This document shows positions 1 to 9,200 of a stretch of DNA of 24,876 nt, in pieces. The notes beneath the pieces were generated by a model that searched no databases, was not told where the DNA came from, and saw nothing but the letters and a program-made list of their open reading frames with translations. The position numbers were made by a program, and so were the translations under genes. This DNA is from Cristatella mucedo (taxonomy: Eukaryota > Bryozoa > Phylactolaemata > Cristatellidae). The stretch lies in NCBI GenBank assembly GCA_009760855.2, contig WPIO01000268.1:132501-157376 (forward strand), given 5' to 3'. The stretch's first letter is position 1. Each line of letters opens with the position of its first letter.

Positions 1-222
1 TCGGATCTGCTCGCTCGCTAGCTCTCAGACTCTGGAGCTTCCAGTTTGCTCGCTCGCTGCCTCCCATACTCTGGTGCTTCCGGTTAACTTGCTCACTGGC
101 TCTCAGACTCTGGAACTTCCGGTTCGCTCGCTCGCTGGCTCTTAGAGTCTGGAGCCTCCGGTTTACTCACTCGCTGGCTACCGGACTCTGGAGCTTCCGG
201 TTTGCTAGCTTGCTTGCACTCC
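1..222. repeat. 39-bp minisatellite, about 5 copies
   Basis: The core tctggagcttcc (with single changes) recurs at 31, 70, 109, 148 and 187, exactly 39 bp apart each time. Each copy also carries a ctcgctcgctggctct-like half. The array runs off the left edge of the window, so its full length is unknown. The period is a multiple of three, but I see no protein family in it. Confidence 0.9.
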
Positions 223-344
223 GATCGGGTTCAGCCAGCGCCTCCTCGAGCCCACTCCTCGAGCCCTGGACACGGCCCCTATCATTTGGTGGCCGACCGC
301 TGGCGGTCGACTCCGTCGGCTGCTGTTTCGATTTGTTCGTAGAT

Positions 345-488
345 GACCTTGAGAGTAGTAGCTACTGTACGAGCGCCGCTTGGGCGCGTTACGCTTAGGA
401 GTGCGCTTTAGATAACCCTCCAGTGTAACACCCACTTAGCCCGTGTGGCTTTCCAGAATTACAGATGGAGATATACATTAAATTAGAG
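345..488 (+). mobile_element. LINE-B 3' end fragment (CR1/L2-like), 5'-truncated
   Basis: The stretch around 391-470 (gagtgcgctttagataac, then gtaacacccac, then a gagatatacatta tail) matches the 3' end of the better-preserved LINE-B copy at 12640-12740 (gagtgcgctatacaaaac, gtaacacccac, gagatacattacatta). No reverse-transcriptase codons remain. The left boundary is approximate. Confidence 0.6.
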
Positions 489-1427
489 TAAGTAAAGACA
501 CCTGCCGTGCCTGTTTTCTAGCCTTCGGCACTGTATATGCGGCCTTGGGTCAGTAGGCAGTGGGCGGCAGCGCTGGCCCCACTGGCGGCGCCGCCGCCGC
601 GTGCAGGATCGTCTTCGTTTTTGTATGCACGGCTCGCGATAAGGCATTCGCTCAATCCTCGCCCTGCGGACACAAGTTTAAGCCACGCACCAAGTCGTGC
701 GATGCGGATATTTTCTATTCTCTGTCAAAATCGTAACCTGTGCAGAGGGAGCTCCCTGGGTCAAGGTCATTCGCCGCCAGTGACCTGGGCCTCCAAGAGT
801 AGGCATCTTTTCGTGACTCGAGGAGCTCAAATGAAAGTTACCAGCTAAAGTATGCGTCTGGTGACGTTATTTTCTAATGCACTTGGATAGTTAGCGTAAT
901 AAAAAGACAACGGAGTCCGCCAGCACTTGCTGCGAGAGAATAAAAGAAATTAAACTTGCGTGACCTGTGGCGCTACCAATTGGCCGACTTGTGACTGACA
1001 TCGGTAGCTGGTGTTTAATTAATTTATGGCAAATGTTTGCGCTATTTTTAATGAGTAACGTTGGGATTTCTTTTGGGAATGGCGTGTACTTATAAAAATT
1101 AAGGTTATACCGCGGCACTGTCACGTGGCCACCTGATGTGGGCTGTCTTCTGCACGCCCTTCTGCGTATTCTTGCAGCAGCTGCTACGAGTCATGACACA
1201 TGTCGCGAGTAGTTCTCTCCTGTCGCCAGTTTAAGCTTCCAGGCAGTGGGCTCTTGAAGGATGTTTGCCTGTCCGCCCCCCCCCCCGCTAGTGCAATGTT
1301 ACTCTTTTGAATCTCTCTGAAGTTTAATAATGTCCACAATACGATGGATTGTATGACGTTTAGTGTCTCGGGTTCCCAATACTGAGGCGCGGGCTACATG
1401 CGATGCATCGAAGAGGCCGACGAGCTG
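489..1427. other. No recognisable gene
   Basis: An open frame at 537-848 gives an Ala/Pro/Ser-rich peptide without a recognisable domain or splice context, and I do not call it a gene. There is an 11-base C run at 1276-1286. Nothing else was recognised. Confidence 0.5.
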
Positions 1428-1517
1428 CAGACAGGATGATCGGTCGAGGTCGAAGCTCTGACATGATATCCGGTCGAGAACGCAGGTCAGACAGGACGAT
1501 CAATCGAGGAGGAGCGT
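1428..1517. repeat. Degenerate 30-bp tandem repeat, 3 copies
   Basis: Copies begin at 1428 (cagacaggatgatcggtcga), 1458 (ctgacatgatatccggtcga) and 1488 (cagacaggacgatcaatcga), exactly 30 bp apart. They share most of the first 20 bases and then diverge. Confidence 0.7.
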
Positions 1518-2840
1518 GTTTAATTAGTCGTTCCACGACGAGACCGGTTCAATCGAGAGCGTGGAGTGAGTATTTCTAACGCATGCTCGAGTGACGTCCA
1601 GTGTAAGCCTACGCCGTACTTATACGACGACGATTATGCTTAGTAATGGTCTCGGTAGTGTCGCGCGCGACTCGACTCAGCTTGCAGATGCCGAGTCGGA
1701 AACACTTGATAGACGATAATATATATCAATTAAGGACCTTTTATTGTCTAATCTAGTCGGTGCGTAGTCCGATTAGTGAAATAGCACACTAAATAGCACA
1801 TTTATATTTTCCATGTCAAGCAGAGACAGACGCAACAACTTATGTACAGTCATGTATGACTTTAAGGACAGTCCGCCGCATACAAGCTTCACGTGATACT
1901 GTCTTAAAAGAGGAGGCAGAAAAGACGCTGCGCTAGCAAAAAGAACGAGCGCCGCGCGCCATTGTCGTAATAATTAGAGGAATAATAATTTGTAATAATA
2001 ATTAGAGAAGGAATGAAGGCAACGCGAAGATTTTCCCGGCCACACAAGAGCGTGCTTGCACTAAATAACCAAGCGTTACCCAATGTCAAATAATAAGCCG
2101 CTCTTATAGGTCAATTGATCGCTTCTGATTCTGTTTATTCACCAACCATTAGCTAGGTGGCTGCTGCGCTGGACGGAGTTCTTCGTGTCACCTTATCACA
2201 CGCACATTTGAACTGTCAAATTTTCAAAGTTTGACCTTCACATAATGTTTTCTACCGGCGTTTTATTATTGAATGAGAGATGTAGTGCCGCTTCGGATGT
2301 TGCTGGACATAAGTTTCCGTTATTCCAGTGTAGTTTTTGTAAGCGTGTTGTATTCAGTATTTTTCCATCGCCAGCACATGTTCGGTTTTTTTAACATGCT
2401 GTTAAGTTGCAAGGTTTTTCAATGATCCTGGTGATCATGGACCCTTGAACCCCCACTCTTCTTAGTTTTACGCTGTAACTGGGCATCGTAAAAAGGAAAT
2501 CGGATGGAACTTCAGAACGGATATGCACGTGTTCGTTTCTTTTTACGGGTCCAGGTGGCATCCGCCTCCAGCAACAATTCTCTCTTCATGGATTTTCGCC
2601 GTTTGCGTTTTGTACAATATATTGCCATATTCATTATGTGTGAATCTCTAGAATCCATTATACTGAGGAGAGAGAAATCATTGGCACCGCAACAAGTAAA
2701 TGGCTTGAGTCCGAAGTTATTTCATATTTTGAAATTCCGGCGATTGTTCCCTGTGACTTCTGGGACGATTTGACGTGCCTCCGTGCACGCAAGAACGTTC
2801 GTCCATTTCTGCGAGGCACGTCGGCGCCAACTTATCCTAG
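1518..2840. other. No recognisable gene
   Basis: AT-rich stretches with short open frames only. The longest (2504-2773, ATG start) has no domain I recognise. No repeat copy found elsewhere in the window was recognised here. Confidence 0.5.
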
Positions 2841-2880
2841 CCAGAACGGGCCAGAACGGACCAGAAAGGGCCAGAACGGG
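2841..2880. repeat. 10-bp tandem repeat, 4 copies
   Basis: The unit ccagaacggg is repeated four times without spacers (2841, 2851, 2861, 2871), with one change in the second and one in the third copy. Confidence 0.85.
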
Positions 2881-4060
2881 CATCGCTGCATCCCTGCAAG
2901 GGTTTCTTAAGAGACCAAACAAGCGCTGCTGACGCTGCTGCTGACGGTCGCTTATTGATTAGACCACGCGTCGCTCGTCGGCTACGAACGGCGAGGCGAG
3001 CAGCTAATGAGCCGCTGCATCCGATGCAGTGAGGGCTGAGCCGTGACAGTGGCACCCATCGCTGTCAGCAGCCCGAGATCCTACGCTCGAGTCGCTGCCT
3101 TGCAGCCACAGCTTTCATAAGTATCAGGTGAAATGCGATTTCCTTTTAGCCCCGGTGCCATCGGAAGAGCTCTCGCCCCAAGGCTCGTTCGCCGGCCGCG
3201 AAAATAAGCTTGCTTTACTAATGGCTTCGCAAATAGTGCACCGTGCAAATCAAATTGTGCTAAGTGCTTCTGTACGCTTGAGCTGGCTACGGCGCTGTAC
3301 CTTAACAGCTCGTTCTGAAGGCAACGCTAATACTTGACAGCGTTTAGAGGTTCCCCAAGGTCTCGAGGACTACCCAAAATGCAATCAGGGGAGGCGTGGC
3401 TATCATTTTTTGAAATAATCGTGCCCTTAATTTAATTTCGTACCTTCTGGCCACCAATTTGTTTTACTTCAGATTTTCATAGTTTACTGCATGTTTATCT
3501 GCGCTTGCATGGCTTGCAGTTGGCGTATCGTGGGGTACTTGGCCTTGCGGTGACCTTGGCTGCTGCTTCTGCTGATCGTGACAACCAAGGATGGCTGACG
3601 CCATCCACAAGTCGTCCGAAATTAGTTGCATGTAGCTAGGTGCATGTTCTATCAGAATAAGAGCTGCGATTGCCGGGGGTTCCCGTCATGCAGCTCGTTC
3701 ACCTGCCCAGCCTGAGCGACCGCGAGGCTGAGCTTACTGGTAAGCTTGCTGGCTATGTAAGGACAGCAACGCTCAGCATGGGCGCCTGACGACGACGGGT
3801 GACTACCCCTCCTTTCTCTCCCCCAGCGACCGCACGTTCGCATTATGATGGGCTTGTCGCAGTAAGAGAATCGCCACGAAGCATCCCACTCAGGTGCTAA
3901 GCGGATATACCATCCACTACTTCCTCGACTGTCATGTGGCAAACACATATTTTTGAGCCCGACCATGCATTGCTCTAAAAAGCAACCGCTGAGCTGTGCG
4001 AGTATTTTAGCATTTGGGCTGAGACGCGCTGCAAATTTAAGCTGCGCTACAAAGTAAACG
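2881..4060. other. No recognisable gene
   Basis: Short open frames on both strands, none with a domain I recognise. A small ATG frame near 3688 reads MQLVHLPSLSDREAELTG up to a possible donor gtaagc, but there is no partner exon, so I do not call it. Confidence 0.45.
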
Positions 4061-4171
4061 AAAGAAATAAATAATGGCTGATTTAACAGCCTCGGTTATT
4101 TAGTGGGAGAATGGCCTTAGCGGTCATCGCTACCGCTTGAAGTGAACAATAAAGGATGGTCCCGGTGCGCG
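4061..4171 (-). mobile_element. SINE-A copy 1, 3' half (minus strand)
   Basis: Read on the minus strand this is the body and tail of the SINE at 4978-5172: a cctttattg-to-aagcggt core, then gaggctgttaaatcagc, then an (ATTT)n-type tail. Its tRNA-like head lies at 4632-4700, on the other side of an insertion. Confidence 0.75.
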
Positions 4172-4631
4172 ACAGTTCTCCCAGTCCCTGTGAGGGGACA
4201 TGACTCTTGCAGCCTGCGAGCAGTCGGCAGCGGAGGCCCCACGAGGGCCAGACTGCTTAGGTAGCCGCAGGCTCGCGACCGGTGGACGAGGGCAGACGAT
4301 GACTCGGCAGTAAGTCCGGCCCAAATCCATGCATTGGCGGCATCTGTGGGGACATCCATCTACCACAAACTGCCGCAGCCAGCTGTCGGCCGGGTTCGGA
4401 ACGAACAATGGCCCGACTGTGCGAAAAACAACGCATGCATGGAATATAAGGGTTGCCGAAGGAATAGAACAAGGGAGGGGAGGACGAGATCCCTAGACGC
4501 CGGCGGCCGTCTAGAGTGTAGAGACTGGGCTTGGCCGGTGTGGCTTGGAATAGAGTGTTCGGTGCTGGAGCCAGAAGACTTGTTGTTCGGTGGCGCTACC
4601 CAGCCCGACGACGGGTCATGTGGAGGGCTGT
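4172..4631. mobile_element. About 460-bp insertion splitting SINE-A copy 1
   Basis: Removing this segment joins a SINE head and a SINE body that then line up end to end with the intact copy at 4978-5172, which is good evidence for insertion. The ends are weakly inverted: the left begins acagttctcc and the reverse complement of the right end begins acagccctcc. Each is followed, at different spacing, by acatgac. The base triplet cgc/gcg borders both sides. It is GC-rich and contains a TATA-like atataagg near 4443. No transposase is visible. It could be a non-autonomous DNA transposon, but the class is not identified. Confidence 0.55.
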
Positions 4632-4700
4632 CGCAAGGACTCGAACCCACGATCCGGGTCGTGAAGTGCGATCGCCTTAGCCATAGGCTGAGATCCAGAG
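4632..4700 (-). mobile_element. SINE-A copy 1, tRNA-like head (minus strand)
   Basis: On the minus strand there is an A-box-like tggctaaggcg and a B-box gggttcgagtcc, spaced as in a tRNA with a long variable arm (Ser/Leu-like). The acceptor stem does not pair well and the anticodon arm is degraded. I therefore read it as a SINE head, not a working tRNA gene. Confidence 0.7.
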
Positions 4701-4977
4701 GCGTAACATTACTGCCAGTGGAACTCAAAAACTAAAGCGCATGCAATGTAAATAGGAATTAACGTGTCGAACTAACGAAATATTAACGATGAGTGCGCAT
4801 GTAGAAGTAAGACGCCATCAAGACCAAAAACTCGGTAGCGGTTAAGGAAAACGATTGACTGAGCTCTCATTCTATCGGAGGCTGCAAAGCAAGCAGAGAC
4901 TACATAGAAAGCGACCAGAACAGCACTTAGTAACTGAATCAAAAGGTGGAAAACTAATTACACCCGCTTTCTGTTGA

Positions 4978-5172
4978 GCCGTGATGGCACACTAGGTAAG
5001 GCGGTTGCTTTCACGACCTCGGTCCCGAGTTCGCGGGTTCAATTCCTGCGGTGGGCGATTCTTTATCGCCACTGCAAGCGGTGGTGATAGTCATAAAGGC
5101 TCTTCTGTCGCTATAAAAAAGAGGCTGTTCAATCAGCTAGGATTTATTTATTATTTATTTATTTATTTCTCT
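4978..5172 (+). mobile_element. SINE-A copy 2, complete tRNA-derived SINE
   Basis: This is the reference copy of the family. The tRNA-like head has A-box-like ctaggtaaggcg (about 4992) and B-box gggttcaattcc (about 5035). Next comes a body with a self-complementary ttatcgccact / gtggtgatag region and gaggctgttcaatcagctag. It ends in a (TTTA)n tail at about 5144-5168. The head looks class II (Ser/Leu-like) because of the long spacing between the boxes. I could not see clear target-site duplications. Confidence 0.8.
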
Positions 5173-5597
5173 GCCGCAAGCTGGTCGATATTAACTTCCA
5201 AAAAGGTGGCCCACTTGCCCTATTGCAAAGTCCTGATCAGAGGTATTTGACAATCTCAAGACCTCGACTGACCTCGATGGTATGATTTCTTGTCTAAGTC
5301 AGCAGCGAAGTGACAGGTGGTCTATGGATTCAGGAATTACCTGATGTACAAAAAAGGGCCTGAATGAATGCTCGGCTGCAGGCTGCCTTGATTACTTTTG
5401 ATGCATATTAAACATTACCCAGGCATTACGCACACAATTCGTTATTACGGAAACCACCAATCTAACCATCTAGTAGGTGAAACTGAGTGCCTGGTTTGCG
5501 TTGTCTTCCTGTTATTTCCAACACACTGTTATGTCTAATGCTTCATCGTTTGCCTAGATTTAAAGCGCCCTAAGGCAAATCATTCTAAATTAAAATA

Positions 5598-5780
5598 CAG
5601 TGGTACCTCGGCTAACGAGTGTTTCGACATGCGAGTGTTTCGAGATACGTGCTGTCTCTCGGCCGATAATTTGCTTTGAGTTGCGAGCTAAAATTCTTGT
5701 TACGAGCCAGCTTCAGATACTCCACCGCTAGTTGCGGCAGCGAACGTCACACTGCGTATAGTAGCTCAGGCCAATAAGGT
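5598..5780 (+). mobile_element. Tigger/pogo-like DNA transposon terminal fragment
   Basis: The segment begins cagtggtacctcggctaacg directly after a TA dinucleotide (5596-5597). This fits the cagtggtacctcg-type ends and TA target of Tigger/pogo (Tc1-mariner superfamily) elements. It continues with reiterated cgag-rich sequence. A diverged relative lies at about 17425-17545 (shared gtctctcggcc, then ttttgagttg). The opposite terminal repeat and a transposase are not visible. Confidence 0.6.
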
Positions 5781-5809
5781 TAGGGCAGCGAACGACGTTC
5801 CGTTGCAAG

Positions 5810-6211
5810 ATGCTGCCCTATGACCCGGGTGTGACGCCAAGTGCAGGTTTGTTGGTTCGCTCCCAGACTGACTCGAGCGAGCCATCGTGGAGCTCGGACT
5901 CACAAGATGGCCAGACTCCGGTGCTAAATCCGACTACTTTCCCTCTGACTCTATCAGCATCTTCAAGTCATCTGTCAAACTACTGTCAAACCTTCCAAAC
6001 GGTCCGCACGCCTAGCGGTAGTAAGTTCAATTATACTTCCGCTTCCGCCTCGGCGTACTGCTTATCGTTCCCCGTGAAGCAAGATACAAGTCACAAGCAA
6101 AGTGATTATTGCGTTCACTTGCGCCAGGCATACAGCAGCAGCGGGCTCTCGATGAAAGAGTGCCATTTACAGTCTCTTTCCGTCTCTAAGATGCAGGCCA
6201 CTTACTGTTGA
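5810..6211 (+). other. Ser-rich open frame, unrecognised
   Basis: An ATG-started frame of 133 codons, rich in Ser/Thr, with no membrane segment and no domain I know. It directly follows the Tigger-like end, so it may be transposon sequence. It could also be chance or a 5' exon of the transporter gene downstream. No donor site in a fitting phase stands out. Confidence 0.2.
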
Positions 6212-6321
6212 ATGCTGGGCAAATTTTCAGAATGGCGTCAAATTGTATATCCAAACCATATTGCAGCGAAGAAAGGAGGCCGATAGGAATCTCGGCAATA
6301 CATGTATCCTTTCACAATTAC

Positions 6322-6487
6322 ATATTTCATTTGTATAGCGCCCTTAGAGAACTTGATATCTCTATTCAGGTGCTTCACATATGCCGCGCAGGGCTCTAGC
6401 CCACGACTTCGACCGTCAAATACATTCACCTTGACCTTGGTCGGGGCGGGCGTGCGCCTAAACCACTGGGCTAAAGCAGCGAGGCGT
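6322..6487 (-). mobile_element. SINE-B: tRNA-like head fused to a LINE-C 3' hairpin tail
   Basis: On the minus strand an A-box-like tagcccagtggtttaggcg and a B-box-like gtgggctagagccctgc form a tRNA-like head with extra bases between the boxes. About 35 bases on, the 3' end reads agagatatcaagttctctaa and then gggcgctatacaa. It matches the terminal hairpin of LINE-C at 24214-24265 (agagatcgagttctttgagg, gcgcttt). Sharing a 3' end with a LINE is the classic sign of a SINE moved by that LINE's reverse transcriptase. Confidence 0.7.
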
Positions 6488-6597
6488 TAGGATCCACCGG
6501 AATGTTGGAACCGGAACTGACATTTCATTGTATGTCCCACGTCAGAAAGGTATACTGTTTTTACGCACTAATCCTACAGGGGCCTATAGGTAGTAAA

Positions 6598-6718
6598 ACC
6601 TGCCTCTTAGCCGAGTGGTAAGGTGCACGACTTTCACGACCTTGATTCAAAACCGCTCTTCTGTCCGATATATTAATGAGTGTTAAATCAGCTAGCCTTT
6701 ATTTTCTTTTGCTTTTAA
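6598..6718 (+). mobile_element. SINE-A copy 3, internally deleted
   Basis: The head ttagccgagtggtaagg is the best tRNA-Ser/Leu-like A-box of the family and is followed by cgactttcacgacctt. The B-box region and much of the body are missing. The end gtgttaaatcagctagcctt and a T-rich tail match SINE-A copies 2 and 4. Confidence 0.7.
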
Positions 6719-6936
6719 AATGTTTACACGGTTCACTGGCACATTTGAAGCCAGGCGGCGGATGTGTAAGTGTTATGAGGCAAATGTTCTGCTTCCTGTT
6801 AATGCTTTATTAGTCAGTACTAATTGGCCACACCGAAAGTTTTTTTGTGAATCAACTGACATATTTCTCATAGAATTGACAAGCTGCATTCGAAAAATGT
6901 GTAGATGGAGCCGCTAAAAGGACTTGTCATTTATAG

Positions 6937-7182
6937 GAGCAAACGGACGGCAGTTACTATTCGGAAGAAGATGACCCTGTCGACCGAGAAAGTCAGAGGA
7001 AAAAGGTGTATCAATCATACAACGGCAGAAGTATTCCAGATGATTCCGAAACATTTCAAGCTCAACAAGGCAATGCCGGCAGCTCACCTCAAGGCCCGAC
7101 CACGGGAACGGACGACCTTTACCCGCTGGACTGCAAAGTCATCGCCGAGATCGTTCTGTGTGTACTAGCCTTTGCTGGGCGG
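6937..7182 (+). CDS. MFSD4-like transporter, N-terminal exon (hidden exon)
   Basis: An 82-codon open segment in one frame, bounded by an acceptor (tcatttatag, AG at 6935-6936) and a strong donor gtaagt (GT at 7183-7184), phase 0 at both ends. It encodes an acidic, hydrophilic cytoplasmic tail (EQTDGSYYSEEDDPVDRESQ onward), then CKVIAEIVLCVLAFAGR, which is the first half of a membrane helix. The exon at 12820 starts in phase 0 with GLCLNSLGPTMIDL, the second half of MFS helix 1. Joining them gives a complete helix 1 with the family's LGPT-DL signature. The three exons sum to 1731 coding bases, an exact 577 codons. An in-frame stop sits directly before the acceptor, so the start codon must be in a further upstream exon that I could not locate. 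Confidence 0.65.
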
Positions 7183-8030
7183 GTAAGTCAGCTGATGATC
7201 AACGACACGTGTCGCGCATTAAACTCAAGTTTTGAATTGAATCTTGATCGATAGGATACGTAGACGATGAGCCCACCGATTCATCAAGCCAGGTCCTTGA
7301 GGTCAAGGAATTTCTGTGCTATAGGCTCAGAAGGAAGACCTTGCGTGGGCGTGGGTGGAAGTAACCGGCGGAAGTGGAGTTACTCGGTCAAGTTTCCCGG
7401 TCCTTAGAGCGCAATCGCGGCGACTAATGGTGGGCTTCTTTCCAATAATGACAGGAAACTTGAGCAATCTGTGTGCTCGGGTGCGAAATGTCAAATGAGC
7501 GCCGGGTCCCTATTTTAGCGAACGGGTGGATGAGCGAATAGTAAAGATTAATGATCGGGAGTGTCCCAAGAAAATCAAATAACATTGTACGAAACCAATA
7601 GGTCGACAGGAAGCTGAACGCATGACCACGTGACCATCTCCATGGTGCGACCACTTAGCGATGGAAATTTGCAACTGATCAAACATGCGATCGCTTGACC
7701 GTAACCTCGAGGCCGAGGCAACAGCGTCCTTGTGGTTATGTTATGTAGATGGAAGTAGGCGGACTTGACTGTGGAGCTGATGTGGTCGTCTAGTGCAAGG
7801 TAACTTTGGAAGAGGCGCCTAGATTTTGTGCAGATGAAACAGGAGATGGGCTGACAGAACCGATGTTTAGCGTTAAAACTTACAGTTTTGGAGTCACACT
7901 TGGTTTTCTCATAACTAGCAAGTTGGTTTTTATCGTCGTTTAATTTGAGAAAGTTGGCTGCCATCCATGTGCGGATGTAAGCATATGCAGCAAGGGAGTT
8001 GAGAGAGTTCGTCTAGCTGGACGATTGGGA

Positions 8031-8190
8031 GGGATCAGAGCCAAGGCACACCTGAGTGTCATCTGCATAGAAGCTAAAGCCTAGATTGTGCTTGGTGATT
8101 ACATCGGCAAGGGATCAAAGCCAAGGCACAGAGTGTCATCTGCATAGAAGCGAAAGCCTAGACTTGTGTGATCACATCGGAAGAGCAGAG
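8031..8190. repeat. 80-bp tandem duplication inside the RT catalytic region
   Basis: gggatcagagccaaggcaca at 8031 recurs as gggatcaaagccaaggcaca at 8111, and the following bases (gagtgtcatctgcatagaag) also repeat. The unit encodes, on the minus strand, the YADD-containing segment of LINE-A, so the dead element carries the motif twice. The copies differ by several substitutions and small indels, so the event is not recent. Confidence 0.85.
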
Positions 8191-8821
8191 AGAGCACGAG
8201 ATCCGAGGGATCCCCCCCCATACTTCAGTGACTCCTTGAATGACCTTATCCCATTCACATCAGTAGTCCTCAATTGTCTAGAGCGCCTCCCTAAGATATG
8301 ACTTAAACTATCGTAGTGCAGGGCCCGTGATGCCCATGCGGGATGAGAGTCGCTCGAGAAGGACTTGGTGATCTATTGCATCAAACACTGCCGAAAGAAC
8401 AAGCTAAACAAGAAGAAAGACTTTAACTATATTGGCATTCCTGAGAAAGTCGTTATCAACCCTAAGAAGTGCTAACTCTGTGGAGTGATTAGCTCTTACA
8501 CAAGACTGGAACTTTTTTGCTAGGTTTGACGTTTCAATATATGAGTTCAACTGGTCTGCCACAACTCTTTTCCGTGTCTTTGATGGAAACGGCAGTGGAG
8601 AGATTGAGCGGAAGCTGCTTAAGTTTTCTTGATCTAGCGTTGCTTCCTTAATTAATGGTTTAACTACAGCCTTTTATAAATAAGTAGGGACGTGGCCTGA
8701 GGCTAAGCACTTATCTATTATGTTAGTTATGCAAGGCAGCAGCAGGTCGCATCGTAGAAAGTGCGACAGTGTTAATAGAGTCTGGAGGACTTGTAGTCTT
8801 CTTTGATTGGGAGATAATGAT

Positions 8822-9200
8822 AACAATAATAATACTACTACACTTGATAAAGCGCCCTCAGAGAACTCGATCTCTTTTTAGGGGCTTAATATTAAAAAAA
8901 AAAAAAAAACGATCAAACGATGAGTGGTATCTTGCTTGATAAACAAGATGAATAATATGGTTAGAGGTGACATGCACAGGGCCAGCATTCAAGTGTGGTT
9001 AGTTGCAGCATGCAACAGTCAGCACGCACAAGCACATAAAGGACGAATCGCAGGGAGATGAATTTCCGAATGAGGTCGTGACCTCGCGACCTTCTTGAGT
9101 GCGAACATTGAGCAACGGCGCTGCTGCACGTAATTGAGGGAGGGGAGCCCCGTGGAATGAATATGTGCCCAGAAAAGATGCTGCCTATCCCTAAGGGATG
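8822..9200 (-). mobile_element. LINE-C 3' fragment nested in LINE-A
   Basis: On the minus strand the 3' UTR gtgcttgtgcgtgctgac, ctggccctgtgcatgtcacc and tgtttatcaagca matches the LINE-C copy at 24067-24175. It ends with the terminal hairpin (agagatcgagttctctgagg, then gcgctttatcaagtg at about 8850) and an ATT-type tail to about 8822. A 16-base T run precedes the hairpin. RT C-terminal codons seem to extend up to about 9200 in a degraded frame, so the 5' boundary is approximate. It separates the linker and RT parts of LINE-A, so it inserted later. Confidence 0.75.

Noticed and set aside
3688-3743. Small ATG exon with a gtaagc donor
   Set aside because: Only about 18 codons, with no partner acceptor in phase and no recognised peptide.
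4632-4700. Functional tRNA-Ser/Leu gene on the minus strand
   Set aside because: Good A and B boxes but no pairing acceptor stem and a degraded anticodon arm, and the sequence continues into a SINE body shared with other copies.
4117-4735. Overlapping open frames of 70-133 codons on both strands
   Set aside because: They arise from GC-rich sequence in the insertion and the SINE head, overlap each other in several frames, and show no domain.
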